DNA from: an uncultured Oscillospiraceae bacterium
GTDB taxonomy: Bacteria; Bacillota; Clostridia; Oscillospirales; Ruminococcaceae
Length of the DNA stretch: 23,709 nucleotides
Reading direction: 5' to 3'
NCBI GenBank assembly: GCA_910587135.1
Contig: CAJULF010000042.1
Coordinates: forward strand, 1-23,709
In this document: one piece after another, positions 1 through 8,047 of the stretch
How the letters are laid out: each line of letters starts with the position of its first letter
Numbering within the stretch: the first letter of the stretch is position 1
Notes under the pieces: model-generated
Database searches by the model: none
What the model saw: the letters and a program-made list of their open reading frames with translations, nothing else
Told to the model about the DNA's origin: nothing
Program-made: the position numbers and the translations under genes

Positions 1-80
1 TGAGCGCAGCGAACGGCGCGTGCTTGCGGAAATTTTGAAATTTTTTTAAATAATCAGCCTTAGGTCAACCTCTATACACA
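1..80 (+). repeat. Family A intergenic element, copy A1 (cut by window start)
   Basis: Right half of the family A element. It shows the conserved block GCGGAAATTTTGAAATTT, the T/A-rich run, and the right end GCCTTAGGTCAACC followed by CTATACACA. The left half lies outside the window. No coding sense is seen. Confidence 0.8.
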
Positions 81-132
81 CAATGTCTTAACGCACTGCA
101 TGTACGCCAAGGACTTGTGACACGGTCAGCGG

Positions 133-156
133 GAAAATATGCCGTATGACGGGCAT
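133..156 (-). terminator. Weak possible terminator after the MATE gene
   Basis: Read on the minus strand just past the MATE stop codon, ATGCC(C)G pairs with CGGCAT around a TCATA loop and is followed by ATTTTCCC. The stem is short and has a bulge, so this is only a possible intrinsic terminator. Confidence 0.3.
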
Positions 157-163
157 TGAGCGG

Positions 164-1510
164 CTATGTGGACAGGTTCTTAACCGTTTTCCTCGAATAG
201 ACCACATAAAATCCCGCTGAAATCGCCATTCCGATAACCCACCCCACGGGCCAGCTCAGCCATATTCCCTCCGCGCCGAGCCGCGGCTGCAATATAAACG
301 CGAACCCTACGCGCAGTATCAAATCGCTGAACGTGGATATCATGAACGCCTTAAGCATACCCGCTCCGCGGAGTATCCCGTCGATAGTCACCTTAAACGC
401 GACCGCAAGGAAAAACGGCGATACGATACGCAAAAACAGCGCGCCCGCTTCTGCTGCCGCGGCGTTGTCCATATCAGAGCTGTCCATGAAAATATATATC
501 AGACTGTTTGCAAATACCACATAGCATATAAGCGCCGCCAACGCAAGTCCAATCGCGAAAAGCGAGGATATCCTCGTTCCCGTGCGCACACGTTTATACT
601 CGCCCGCGCCCGTGTTCTGTGCCGTAAAGCTCGACGCGGCATTCCCTACCGTGCTGAAACAGGTCACTGCAAATGTGTTCAGCTTTATAGCCGAGGCGTA
701 CCCCGCCATAACATCAATTCCGCAGTCGTTTACAAGACCTTGTATAAACAGATTCCCCACCGAAACAAAGCTTTGCTGCAAAATGCTCGGAACGGAAAAC
801 TGCGCTATCTTCCCCAACATACTCCACTTGAAAAAAGGAAATTTCTCGCTTTTTATTTTGGAAATTCTGCGCATAAGCACCGCGAAAGCCAGCACCGAAC
901 ACACCGCCTGACAAATGAACGTCGCCCATGCCGTGCCAAGCACTCCCATTCTGAACACCGCGACGAACAGCAGATCCGCCAGCACGTTGCTTACCGAGGA
1001 TATTATCAGAAAGATAAGCGGCGTGTTGCTGTCGCCCAGCGCGGCAAAGATACCGTTGCAGATATTATACAAAAACATGAACACCAGCCCGAAAACGTAC
1101 ACGTTCAGATAGCCCTGCGCGTCCGCAAATATACTTTCGTCCGTGTTCAGAAGCCTTAAAAACATACCGCTCGTCAGATATCCCGCCGCCGTCATGATCG
1201 CACCCAGCGTAACGCTGGAGATTATCGAGGTAAAAACGGAGGTTTTCATGTTTTTGTGATCCTTCGCTCCGAAAAGCATTGAGATCACCACCGAGCAGCC
1301 CACGTTCATTCCCGTTCCGAACGCAAGAAATATCATTGTTATGGGATAACTCGCGCCTATTGCCGCAAGCGCGTCCTTGTTGATAAAATTACCCGCTATC
1401 ACGCTGTCCGCAATGCTGTAAAGCTGCTGAAAAACAACGCTTATAAGCAGCGGCAGCGAGAATTTGAGCAATATCGGGGCAACAGCCCCTTGGGTCATGT
1501 CCTTTACCAA
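164..1510 (-). CDS. MATE family multidrug/cation efflux transporter
   Basis: A 448-residue polytopic membrane protein of the multidrug and toxic compound extrusion family, which exports drugs or metabolites in exchange for H+ or Na+. The N-terminus (LLKFSLPLLISVVFQQLYS, then IADSVIAGNFI) is typical of the first MatE repeat, and about twelve hydrophobic segments follow, with the second repeat starting near residue 235 (IAQFSVPSILQQSFVSVGN). Length is normal for the family. The start is a TTG with AGAAGG eight bases upstream; an ATG four codons later has no well-placed ribosome binding site. It is a single gene, separated from typA upstream by about 450 bp of repeats. The substrate cannot be told from sequence. 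Confidence 0.93.
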   Translation of the reverse strand: MVKDMTQGAVAPILLKFSLPLLISVVFQQLYSIADSVIAGNFINKDALAAIGASYPITMIFLAFGTGMNVGCSVVISMLFGAKDHKNMKTSVFTSIISSVTLGAIMTAAGYLTSGMFLRLLNTDESIFADAQGYLNVYVFGLVFMFLYNICNGIFAALGDSNTPLIFLIISSVSNVLADLLFVAVFRMGVLGTAWATFICQAVCSVLAFAVLMRRISKIKSEKFPFFKWSMLGKIAQFSVPSILQQSFVSVGNLFIQGLVNDCGIDVMAGYASAIKLNTFAVTCFSTVGNAASSFTAQNTGAGEYKRVRTGTRISSLFAIGLALAALICYVVFANSLIYIFMDSSDMDNAAAAEAGALFLRIVSPFFLAVAFKVTIDGILRGAGMLKAFMISTFSDLILRVGFAFILQPRLGAEGIWLSWPVGWVIGMAISAGFYVVYSRKTVKNLST

Positions 1511-1538
1511 ATAAATCGCCTTCTTAATTTAAGGTAAA

Positions 1539-1565
1539 ATCGCACAAAGCCCGTGCTTTGCGCGG
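1539..1565. repeat. 27-bp direct repeat (left) flanking element A2, hairpin-forming
   Basis: Identical over 27 bp to 1758-1784, with element A2 exactly between them. The repeat holds an imperfect hairpin (CGCACAAAGC against GCTTTGCGCG, one A-C mismatch). The same hairpin motif, next to GGCAACAC, recurs at 4311, 13445 and 13697. Confidence 0.85.
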
Positions 1566-1757
1566 CAGCCTGTAGAAAAAGCCTATTGACAACACAATGT
1601 CGGCGCATTATATTTCAAAAAGTACACATTTGCCGAACGGCAAATGTGTACGGTTTCCGCAGTCGCGCAGAGCGAAACGTAGTGAAGCGGAGCGTGAGTG
1701 CGGAAATTTTGAAATTTTTTAAATAATTCGCCCTTGGTCAGCCTTTATATACAGTCT
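1566..1757 (+). repeat. Family A intergenic element, copy A2 (complete)
   Basis: Full-length copy of about 192 bp. It opens with CAGCCTGTAGAAAAAGCC. Hairpin 1 at 1622-1651 has a 14-bp perfect stem with an AA loop. Hairpin 2 runs from TTTCCGCA to TGCGGAAA. The outer stem pairs ATTTCAAAA with TTTTGAAAT. It ends with GGTCAGCCTTTATATACAG. It lies in the space between MATE and typA and is flanked on both sides by an identical 27-bp direct repeat. Confidence 0.88.
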
Positions 1758-1784
1758 ATCGCACAAAGCCCGTGCTTTGCGCGG
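1758..1784. repeat. 27-bp direct repeat (right) flanking element A2
   Basis: Exact copy of 1539-1565. On this side it is followed by GTGTTGCC, so read on the minus strand it is the GGCAACAC-hairpin motif also seen near 4311 and beside element A5. This suggests the hairpin was there before A2 arrived. Confidence 0.85.
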
Positions 1785-1791
1785 TGTTGCC

Positions 1792-1905
1792 TTAAAAAAT
1801 ATCAAAATTTCCGACAGTCGTACTTCGTTTCGCTTTGCTTCACTCCGCATACCTATCGGAAACCGCGCGGAATCTGCCATTTGGCAAATCCGCGGTTTTT
1901 TAAAA
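1792..1905 (-). repeat. Family A element core, copy A3 (inverted, ends missing)
   Basis: Core of the element in reverse orientation: TATCAAAATTTCCGACAG, the AGCG-rich hairpin 2, then a hairpin with CCGCGGATTTGCC-like arms. The outer conserved ends seen in other copies are absent or too diverged to recognise. It starts about 55 bp past the typA stop. Confidence 0.7.
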
Positions 1906-1958
1906 CTCCGACGCAACAGCGTTATGCTGAATGCTTTTATTCGTCCCACCGATAATTA

Positions 1959-3785
1959 TCAGTTATTCTTCTGCTTAGCTTCCGCCTTAAGACGCAGATC
2001 TCGCTCCAGAATAACCTTTCTTATACGGATATTTTTAGGAGTGACCTCCACAAGCTCATCGTCCTGGATAAACTCAAGGCTCTCCTCCAGGCTCATTCTC
2101 TTGTACGGGATAAGGTGCAGAGCGTCGTCCGAGCCGCTGGCGCGGGTGTTGGTAAGGTGCTTTTTCTTGCAGACGTTCACCACGATATCCCCCGCCTTTG
2201 GCGATACTCCCACTATCATTCCCTCGTAAACGGGAGTGCCCGCGTCGATAAACAGCGTTCCGCGCTCCTGCGCGTTGAAAAGCCCGTAGGTGACCGCCGT
2301 GCCCGTTTCCCACGCGACAAGCGAGCCTACCGTTCTTCTCGGGATATCCCCGAAATAGGGCTTGTAGCTGTCAAACACGGAATTCATGATACCCTCGCCC
2401 TTGGTGTCGGTCATGAACTCGCTTCTGTAACCGAAAAGCCCGCGCGAGGGAATGAGAAATTCAAGCCTTGTGCGGTTTCCGACAGGGTGCATGGCGGTCA
2501 TTTCGCCCTTGCGCTGCCCCATCTTCTCCATTACCGAGCCTACCGCCGATTCGGGAACATCTATCACCAGCCGCTCCACAGGCTCACATCTTACCCCGTC
2601 TATTTCCTTCATCAGTACGCGGGGTGTGCTTACCGAAAGCTCGTAACCCTCGCGGCGCATGGTTTCGATAAGTATCGACAGATGCATTTCACCGCGCCCC
2701 GCCACATTGTATGCGTCCAGAGCGTCGCTTTCGGTGACTCTCAGCGAAACGTCCTTAAGGGTTTCCCGCATAAGTCTTTCGCGTATCTGGCGTGAGGTCA
2801 CGAATTTGCCCTCGCGCCCCGCAAACGGGCTTGTGTTTACCGAGAACGTCATTTCCACGGTAGGCTCGGATATCTTCACGAACGGCAGCGGCTCCGGAGC
2901 GCTCACCGACGTGATGGTCTGACCGATGGTGATACCCTCTATACCCGAAAAGCAGACAATATCACCCATGCCCGCGGTTTCCACGGGAACGCGGTTAAGC
3001 CCCTCAAACTGATACAGCGACACTACCTTTGCCTTGTATGGCTCATGCCTGCCAAGATAATCGCAGACAAGCACCTCCTGATTTACCTTCATGCTGCCGC
3101 GCTCTATGCGTCCGATGGCTATTCTTCCCACATACTCATTATAATCAATTGAGCTTACCAGCACCTGAAGCTCTCCCTCGGTATCGCCATCGGGCGGGTC
3201 GATATGCTCGATTATCTTGTCAAACAGCGGCTTGAAGTCCTTACCCATATCATCGGGATTGTAAGAGGACAAGCCGAGTCTGCCCGAGCAGAACACAACG
3301 GGGCTGTCTATCTGTTCCTCGGTGGCGTCTAAATCGAGCAGAAGCTCAAGAACCTCGTCGACCACCTCTTTGTTGCGCGCGTCGGGGCGGTCGGTCTTGT
3401 TTACTACCACAATCACCTTGTGCCCAAGCTCCAGAGCCTTTTGCAATACAAATCTTGTCTGCGGCATTGTGCCCTCGAAGGAATCCACAAGCAGCAGAAC
3501 GCCGTTCACCATCTTAAGTATACGCTCCACCTCGCCGGAAAAATCCGCGTGACCGGGGGTATCCACAATATTTATCTTCACGCCGTTGTACATACAGGCG
3601 GTATTTTTTGCGAGAATGGTAATTCCGCGCTCCCGCTCCAGGTCGTTGCTGTCCATGACCCTGTCGTTTACCGTCTGGTTCTCGCGGAACGCTCCGCCCT
3701 GCTTTAGCATTTCGTCGACGAGGGTCGTCTTGCCGTGGTCGACGTGGGCGATTATCGCAATGTTTCTTAAATCTTCTCTCTTCAC
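1959..3785 (-). CDS. typA: Translational GTPase TypA/BipA
   Basis: Ribosome-binding GTPase of the EF-G-like family, which acts in ribosome assembly and stress or cold adaptation. In the 608-residue product the G motifs are in order: AHVDHGKT (13-20), RERGITI (about 51-57), DTPGH (75-79) and NKTD (129-132). EF-G-like domains II, III and V and the TypA C-terminal domain (RGLFGYRSEFMTDTKGEG) follow. I chose the GTG at 3785 because AAGGAG lies six bases upstream and the protein then begins VKREDLRNIAIIAH, as in the family; a longer open frame to 3821 has no support. A promoter candidate at 4085-4113 would give a leader of about 290 nt that contains repeat B1. Confidence 0.97.
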   Translation of the reverse strand: MKREDLRNIAIIAHVDHGKTTLVDEMLKQGGAFRENQTVNDRVMDSNDLERERGITILAKNTACMYNGVKINIVDTPGHADFSGEVERILKMVNGVLLLVDSFEGTMPQTRFVLQKALELGHKVIVVVNKTDRPDARNKEVVDEVLELLLDLDATEEQIDSPVVFCSGRLGLSSYNPDDMGKDFKPLFDKIIEHIDPPDGDTEGELQVLVSSIDYNEYVGRIAIGRIERGSMKVNQEVLVCDYLGRHEPYKAKVVSLYQFEGLNRVPVETAGMGDIVCFSGIEGITIGQTITSVSAPEPLPFVKISEPTVEMTFSVNTSPFAGREGKFVTSRQIRERLMRETLKDVSLRVTESDALDAYNVAGRGEMHLSILIETMRREGYELSVSTPRVLMKEIDGVRCEPVERLVIDVPESAVGSVMEKMGQRKGEMTAMHPVGNRTRLEFLIPSRGLFGYRSEFMTDTKGEGIMNSVFDSYKPYFGDIPRRTVGSLVAWETGTAVTYGLFNAQERGTLFIDAGTPVYEGMIVGVSPKAGDIVVNVCKKKHLTNTRASGSDDALHLIPYKRMSLEESLEFIQDDELVEVTPKNIRIRKVILERDLRLKAEAKQKNN

Positions 3786-3810
3786 ATTTTTCTCCTTAAT
3801 TTTAATCTGA

Positions 3811-3930
3811 ATTTTCCGCACCGCGGAGTTTTCGGCTTTCCCGCCCCCCGCTATCCTCGCCGTGAAAGCTCCGTTCCGCCGCGCTTAGCTCTGCTTTCAC
3901 AGCGGGTCGCGGAAAATTCATGCACGGGCG
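3811..3930 (-). repeat. Family B structured element, copy B1, in the typA leader
   Basis: ATTTTCCGC (3811-3819) pairs with GCGGAAAAT (3909-3917). An inner hairpin CGTGAAAGC/GCTTTCAC spans about 3860-3900. The tail TTCATGCACGGGCGG matches the tails of B2 and B3. It begins only 25 bp upstream of the typA start codon, so it would be in the mRNA leader. The strand of action is unknown; I give the strand of the host transcript. The stretch 3931-4084 contains nothing else I recognise. Confidence 0.65.
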
Positions 3931-4084
3931 GTCAGTAACTGCCGGTTTTCAGTGCCTTTTATCCCTCGATTTTTGTGCGGCTCTGAGCGGTTGCTGCTTT
4001 GAGCGCACAAAATCTCCGCGCTAAGCTATTCGGGAAGCCTCCCCTAAGCTGCATACCATGCGATTTGATTTTTTCGCACCTTGT

Positions 4085-4113
4085 ATTATACACCTTTTTT
4101 TTCCGCACTACAA
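4085..4113 (-). promoter_or_regulatory. Candidate sigma-A promoter for typA
   Basis: On the minus strand a perfect -10 TATAAT (4090-4085) is preceded, after 17 bases, by TTGTAG (three of six consensus positions). It is the best promoter match upstream of typA. The spacer is A-rich. Confidence 0.5.
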
Positions 4114-4317
4114 GAGAAAAGTTGAAAAAACGTTGTTTTAATCATATTGTCTGATTTTTGGCAGAAACTTTTGTGCAATTTAACATACAACTCCATATCC
4201 TGCTTTCTGACATTTTCTTATCAATATCCTTATTCATTGACGTTTTTGCCCGAAAATTGACGTTCTTGCCAAAACTCTTGCTTCCAGAAAAGCAGCTGTG
4301 TATAACTATAGGCAACA

Positions 4318-4372
4318 CCGCACAAGCTTTGTGCGGGGGATAATATTATCCCCCGCGGACGGCCCGCGGGGG
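4318..4372 (-). other. Chain of three overlapping hairpins after the DUF3006 gene
   Basis: Beginning five bases past the DUF3006 stop and read on the minus strand: CCCCCGCGG/CCGCGGGGG (4350-4372, 9-bp stem), a perfect 24-bp palindrome (4333-4356), and CCGCACAA/TTGTGCGG (4318-4336, 8-bp stem). Neighbouring hairpins share arm bases, so they cannot all form together. There is no T-run, so it is not a standard terminator, but it may end or stabilise the transcript. The last hairpin, next to GGCAACAC at 4311, matches the motif that flanks A2 and A5. The rest of the space (4114-4310) is A/T-rich without recognised features. Confidence 0.75.
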
Positions 4373-4377
4373 AAATT

Positions 4378-4596
4378 CTATCTTCTGCCGAACAGCTTTC
4401 TTGTAAGCTCCGCGGCTCTTTCACGCCGCCTTCGCTCCTCATCGAGGTCAAGCTCCCAGCCGCGCTCTGTTTTTTTCAGCACGCTGCCCTCGTGAGTCCC
4501 CTCGGGCAGCTCGCCCAGCGGAATGTCCGCGTGAGAACCGTCCTCAAGCTCCGCCACGGCAAAGCTGCCCTCTATCCTGTCAACAATTATTATCAC
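4378..4596 (-). CDS. DUF3006 domain protein
   Basis: A 72-residue soluble protein beginning MIIIVDRIEGSFAVAELEDG and continuing with DIPLGELPEGTHEGSVL, the pattern of the DUF3006 family (a small predicted beta-fold). The molecular role is unknown; family members are often next to ComEC-like metallo-hydrolases, as here. It starts with a GTG at 4596 whose first base is the last base of the upstream gene's TAG stop (TAGTG), so translation is probably coupled. The C-terminus is rich in Arg and Glu and may be helical. Confidence 0.82.
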   Translation of the reverse strand: MIIIVDRIEGSFAVAELEDGSHADIPLGELPEGTHEGSVLKKTERGWELDLDEERRRRERAAELTRKLFGRR

Positions 4597-5603
4597 TACG
4601 CTGCCTCGCTTTCGGTCAAGCCGCCTCTTTCGGCGCTGTATATCTTAAGCGTTTCCCCGTCGCTTACAAACTGTATGCTGCCTTCCTCCATGGTCATAAG
4701 CACCTCGCAGCCTATCTTTTCCAGATTTTGCAGGGTCTCGCGGTGAGGGTGACCGTAGGAATTTCCCTCCGCCGCACATATTACCGCGTATTTCGGATTC
4801 ACTGCTTTAAGAAAATCCACGCTGCTTGAGGTACTGCTTCCGTGGTGAGCCGCTTTGAGAACGTCCGCTTCCAAAAAAACGCCCGTTTCCAGTATATCCT
4901 GCTCCGCGGGCTTCTCGATGTCTCCCGTAAACAGGAACGAGTTCTCACCGTGTACAAGCCGCGCTACCACCGAATAATCGTTGAGATCGTCATAATCCTC
5001 GCTTACCGGCGCAACTATCTCCAGATATGTACCTGCGCCGAGATAAATCTGCTCACCCGTGTTTGCGTATGAGCCGACCACGTTGTTGTTCGCTATCTCC
5101 TCCATCATTTTATTGTAGCAAGCCGTGCTTGGCAGCATATCATCTGGAATATAGGGCATTATCAGCCGCTTTACGGGTATTTCGCGCAGAATGTCCGCCA
5201 TGCCGCCTATATGGTCGGAGTGCGGGTGCGTGGCAATAACGTAATCCAGCCGCTCTATCCCGAGATAACCGAGGTAGCGCAGAACGTCATCATGCTTGTC
5301 GCGCTCGCCGCAGTCTATCATTACGGTGTAGTCGGGCGTAACAATAAGCTCGCAGTCCCCCTGACCCACGTCCACGAAATATACGGATATCTCCCCCTCG
5401 ACCGTCGCGACGTTTGGCTGCTCTCCGAATCCCAGCGCCTTAAGAACGTCCCTTGTGGTGGGAACACCCTCTATATGCAGAACGTTGTCATTTATCAGCA
5501 CAAAGGTCATGAATATAGCCGCGATGGCTATAATGACGGTCATCAGCGCCGCCTTAGGGCTTACGCGCTCTTCCCTGCCTCTTTGATATTGGTTTCTTCC
5601 CAT
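4596..5603 (-). CDS. Membrane-anchored ComEC/Rec2-like metallo-beta-lactamase-fold hydrolase
   Basis: A 335-residue protein with a basic N-terminus, one membrane segment (about 18-38) and a metallo-beta-lactamase fold like the C-terminal domain of ComEC. The fold starts at VYFVDVGQGDCELI (74-87). The metal-binding motif HPHSDH is at 126-131, FTGDIE at 225-230, AAHHGSS at 251-257 and a late GHPH at 284-287. Without the ComEC channel it is not a DNA uptake pore; the domain probably faces outward and may cut nucleic acid or another phosphoester, which is inference. ATG at 5603 has AAAGGA four bases upstream and lies inside the 3' end of ygiQ (50-bp overlap); starts at codons 14 or 21 would damage the anchor. 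Confidence 0.87.
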   Translation of the reverse strand: MGRNQYQRGREERVSPKAALMTVIIAIAAIFMTFVLINDNVLHIEGVPTTRDVLKALGFGEQPNVATVEGEISVYFVDVGQGDCELIVTPDYTVMIDCGERDKHDDVLRYLGYLGIERLDYVIATHPHSDHIGGMADILREIPVKRLIMPYIPDDMLPSTACYNKMMEEIANNNVVGSYANTGEQIYLGAGTYLEIVAPVSEDYDDLNDYSVVARLVHGENSFLFTGDIEKPAEQDILETGVFLEADVLKAAHHGSSTSSSVDFLKAVNPKYAVICAAEGNSYGHPHRETLQNLEKIGCEVLMTMEEGSIQFVSDGETLKIYSAERGGLTESEAA

Positions 5604-7509
5604 TTTGTCCTTTACCTTCCCCCGCGCGTGCGGCGCGGCTGTTCGCGTTGTTCACGTTTTCCGCTTTTTTCATGTTACTGTTTTTGGCGGCAGCTTTGCG
5701 CCCTTCCCGCTTTTCGGTCTTGCCGCGCTCCGTCGGAGCTATCAGGCAGTCCCTGCCGAAGCCTATCAGATCGCGCCGATTTGCCATAATAAGCGCTTTT
5801 TCGACAAGCGGCTTGTTCTTGGGGAGAAAGTATTGCAGCAGAGCGCGCTGCATAGCCTTTTCCTCCGCCGTTCTCGGAACGTATACAGGCTCCATCGTAT
5901 ATGGGTCAAGCCCCGTCCAAAACATTGCCGTGGAAATAGTTCCCGGGGTAGGGTAAAAATCCTGCACCTGCTCGGGGCGGATATTGTGCTTTTTCAGGAA
6001 CACCGCAAGCTCCACAGCCTCTTTAAGCGTGCAGCCGGGGTGCGAGGACATCAGATACGGCACAAGATACTGCTCCTTGCCGCATTTTTTTGTGGAAGCG
6101 TAAAAACGCTTTTCAAACTCCTCGTAAACCTCTATGTGAGGCTTCCCCATGTAATCCAGCACCTTGTTGCTGGCGTGCTCGGGCGCTACCTTGAGCTGAC
6201 CGCTGACATGGTGCTCCACCAGCTCGTCCAGAAACGCACCGCTTTTGTCCAGCAGCATATAGTCAAACCGTATTCCCGAGCGGATAAACACCTTTTTTAC
6301 CCGCTTTATCGACCTGAGCCGACGTAAAAGCCTTATATAATCGCTGTGGTCGGCGTTTATATTTTTGCAGGGAGAGGGCGCAAGACATTTCCGCCCCTTG
6401 CACAGCCCCGATTGCTCCTGTTTTTCGCATGAGGGGTGACGGAAATTCGCGGTAGGTCCGCCGACGTCATGGATATAACCCTTGAAATTGGATTTTTCCG
6501 ACAGCATTACCGCCTCGTTGTACACCGAGTCCTCGCTGCGGGTCTGAACGCGCCTGCCCTGGTGCAACGCAATCGAGCAGAAATTGCAGAACCCGAAGCA
6601 GCCGCGGTTATGGGTTATGGAGAACTCCACTTCCTTAATTGCGGGAACTCCTCCCTCCGCTTCGTATACGGGGTGATAAGCCCTCATATATGGCAGCTCA
6701 TAGGTATAGTCAAACTCCTCCTGAGTCACTGAGCGCTGAGGGGGATTCTGCACAAGCATCATATCTCCGTGGCGCTGCACGATCGTCCGCCCGTAGACCT
6801 CGTCCTGCTCGTCGTACTGCTTTTTGCAGGACTTCGCATAGGCTCTCTTATTATCCCTCACGATCTCGTAGGAATCACACTGCACCGCGCCGATAGGGGT
6901 ATTTTTCGGCTTCGTGAGATAGCATATCCCGCGCAAATCGTGCATATCCGCCAGCCGCAGACCCGCCTTGAAGCCGTTCATCATCTGCGTTAGCGTGACT
7001 TCTCCCATGCCGTACATAAGATAATCCGCGCCGCTGTCAATCAGTATTGACGGCATAACGCTGTCGCTCCAGTAATCATAATGCGCGAACCTTCTCAGCG
7101 AAGCCTCCAGTCCCCCTATGGAGATCTCCTTGTCGGGGAACAGGCGCTTCAGCGCCCTGCAATACACCGTAACCGCCCTGTCCGGACGTCTGCCGCCGCG
7201 CCCGCCGGGGGAATAAGCGTCATCATTGCGCTTTTTGAGCGCCACCGTATAGTTGGACACCATGCTGTCGATATTCCCGCCCGTGACCATAAAGCACTTT
7301 TTAGGCTCGCCGAGCTTCATAAAATCCTCATCGCTGACGGGCTGGGCGATTATGCCCACGCTGAATCCCGCCGCTTCTATCATGCGTGAGATTATGGCTA
7401 TCCCAAACGTGGGGTGATCCACATAAGCGTCGCCCGTAACACAGATAAAATCCAGCTGATCTATTCCGCGTTCGCGCATATCCTCTTTTGATATCGGCAA
7501 AAAACACAT
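5554..7509 (-). CDS. YgiQ family radical SAM protein
   Basis: A 651-residue protein of the YgiQ/UPF0313 family of radical S-adenosylmethionine enzymes, whose substrate is unknown. It begins CFLPISKEDMRERGIDQLDF, the family's usual N-terminus. The Fe-S cluster cysteines are in the CxxxCxxC motif GCFGFCNFC (Cys304, 308, 311). GGTGPTA-like (VGGPTANFRHP) and VAPEHAS segments follow, then the family's C-terminal region and a basic, low-complexity tail of about 60 residues rich in Lys, Arg and Asn. I chose ATG 7509, with AGGAG nine bases upstream, over a TTG 15 codons earlier. It is the first gene of a minus-strand group with the ComEC-like hydrolase and DUF3006. Confidence 0.92.
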   Translation of the reverse strand: MCFLPISKEDMRERGIDQLDFICVTGDAYVDHPTFGIAIISRMIEAAGFSVGIIAQPVSDEDFMKLGEPKKCFMVTGGNIDSMVSNYTVALKKRNDDAYSPGGRGGRRPDRAVTVYCRALKRLFPDKEISIGGLEASLRRFAHYDYWSDSVMPSILIDSGADYLMYGMGEVTLTQMMNGFKAGLRLADMHDLRGICYLTKPKNTPIGAVQCDSYEIVRDNKRAYAKSCKKQYDEQDEVYGRTIVQRHGDMMLVQNPPQRSVTQEEFDYTYELPYMRAYHPVYEAEGGVPAIKEVEFSITHNRGCFGFCNFCSIALHQGRRVQTRSEDSVYNEAVMLSEKSNFKGYIHDVGGPTANFRHPSCEKQEQSGLCKGRKCLAPSPCKNINADHSDYIRLLRRLRSIKRVKKVFIRSGIRFDYMLLDKSGAFLDELVEHHVSGQLKVAPEHASNKVLDYMGKPHIEVYEEFEKRFYASTKKCGKEQYLVPYLMSSHPGCTLKEAVELAVFLKKHNIRPEQVQDFYPTPGTISTAMFWTGLDPYTMEPVYVPRTAEEKAMQRALLQYFLPKNKPLVEKALIMANRRDLIGFGRDCLIAPTERGKTEKREGRKAAAKNSNMKKAENVNNANSRAARAGEGKGQNGKKPISKRQGRARKP

Positions 7510-7544
7510 ATTTTTTATCTCCTGATCGAAAGTGCTGTTTGCTG

Positions 7545-7588
7545 ATGTTGACAAAAGGCTGTGATGCTGTTAAGATATGTTGACAAAA
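7545..7588. repeat. Short imperfect tandem duplication with TTGACA boxes
   Basis: ATGTTGACAAAA occurs at 7545-7556 and again at 7577-7588, 32 bp apart, each followed by a similar GTGTGAT-type sequence. On the plus strand the first TTGACA (7548-7553) is 17 bases from TAAGAT (7571-7576), which resembles a promoter pointing into element B2. Confidence 0.55.
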
Positions 7589-7605
7589 AGCGTGTGATTT
7601 AAAAG

Positions 7606-7712
7606 ATTTCCCGCACCGCTGCAAACGACGCTTTGCGTCGTTTGCGCTATCCCGCCGAAAAAGCTCCGTTTCACTCCGCTTTTTCAGCGGATTGCGGGAA
7701 ATTCATGCGCGG
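7606..7712 (+). repeat. Family B structured element, copy B2
   Basis: Three-way-junction fold. The outer stem pairs ATTTCCCGCA (7606-7615) with TGCGGGAAAT (7693-7702). Hairpin 1 at 7621-7645 has an 11-bp perfect stem and TTT loop. Hairpin 2 at about 7652-7690 pairs CGAAAAAGC with GCTTTTTCA. The tail TTCATGCGCGGGCG matches B1 and B3. It lies upstream of ygiQ and past the end of ftsK. Sequence similarity to B3 continues to about 7790; the remaining space to 8047 shows no gene, terminator or known RNA that I can recognise. Confidence 0.78.
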
Positions 7713-8047
7713 GCGTTCGGTTTTCGTCTGCTTTCAGCGCCTTTTCCGCTTATTTTTTTGTTGCTTTGGTCTGGATCTTAAACACCCGTATTCCGCTTAA
7801 CAGAGCACTTTTGTGGGCATTTTTACAGCTCTCAGAGAAAAAACAGCGTTAAAAAACTTGAAAATTCATGTCAACCATGCGGGTTTACAACCATTTTACA
7901 GACCCGTTTTTCAGGATTTCAGTCTTAACAAAGCGCTACAATCGCTACAACAAAGCCTTTTACGACACCAACCGCTTCATGACCGCCGCAAACCCGTCAC
8001 CGCACAAACGTGTCAACCAAGCGGTTTCAAGCCAAATTTTACAATCC

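Noticed and set aside
1719..2229. Short frames on both strands across the A2/A3 repeats
   Set aside because: They come from non-coding repeat sequence and the edge of typA; different repeat copies do not keep the frames.
2115..2795. Open frame of 226 codons on the plus strand
   Set aside because: Antisense to typA, with shadow-type composition and no ribosome binding site noted.
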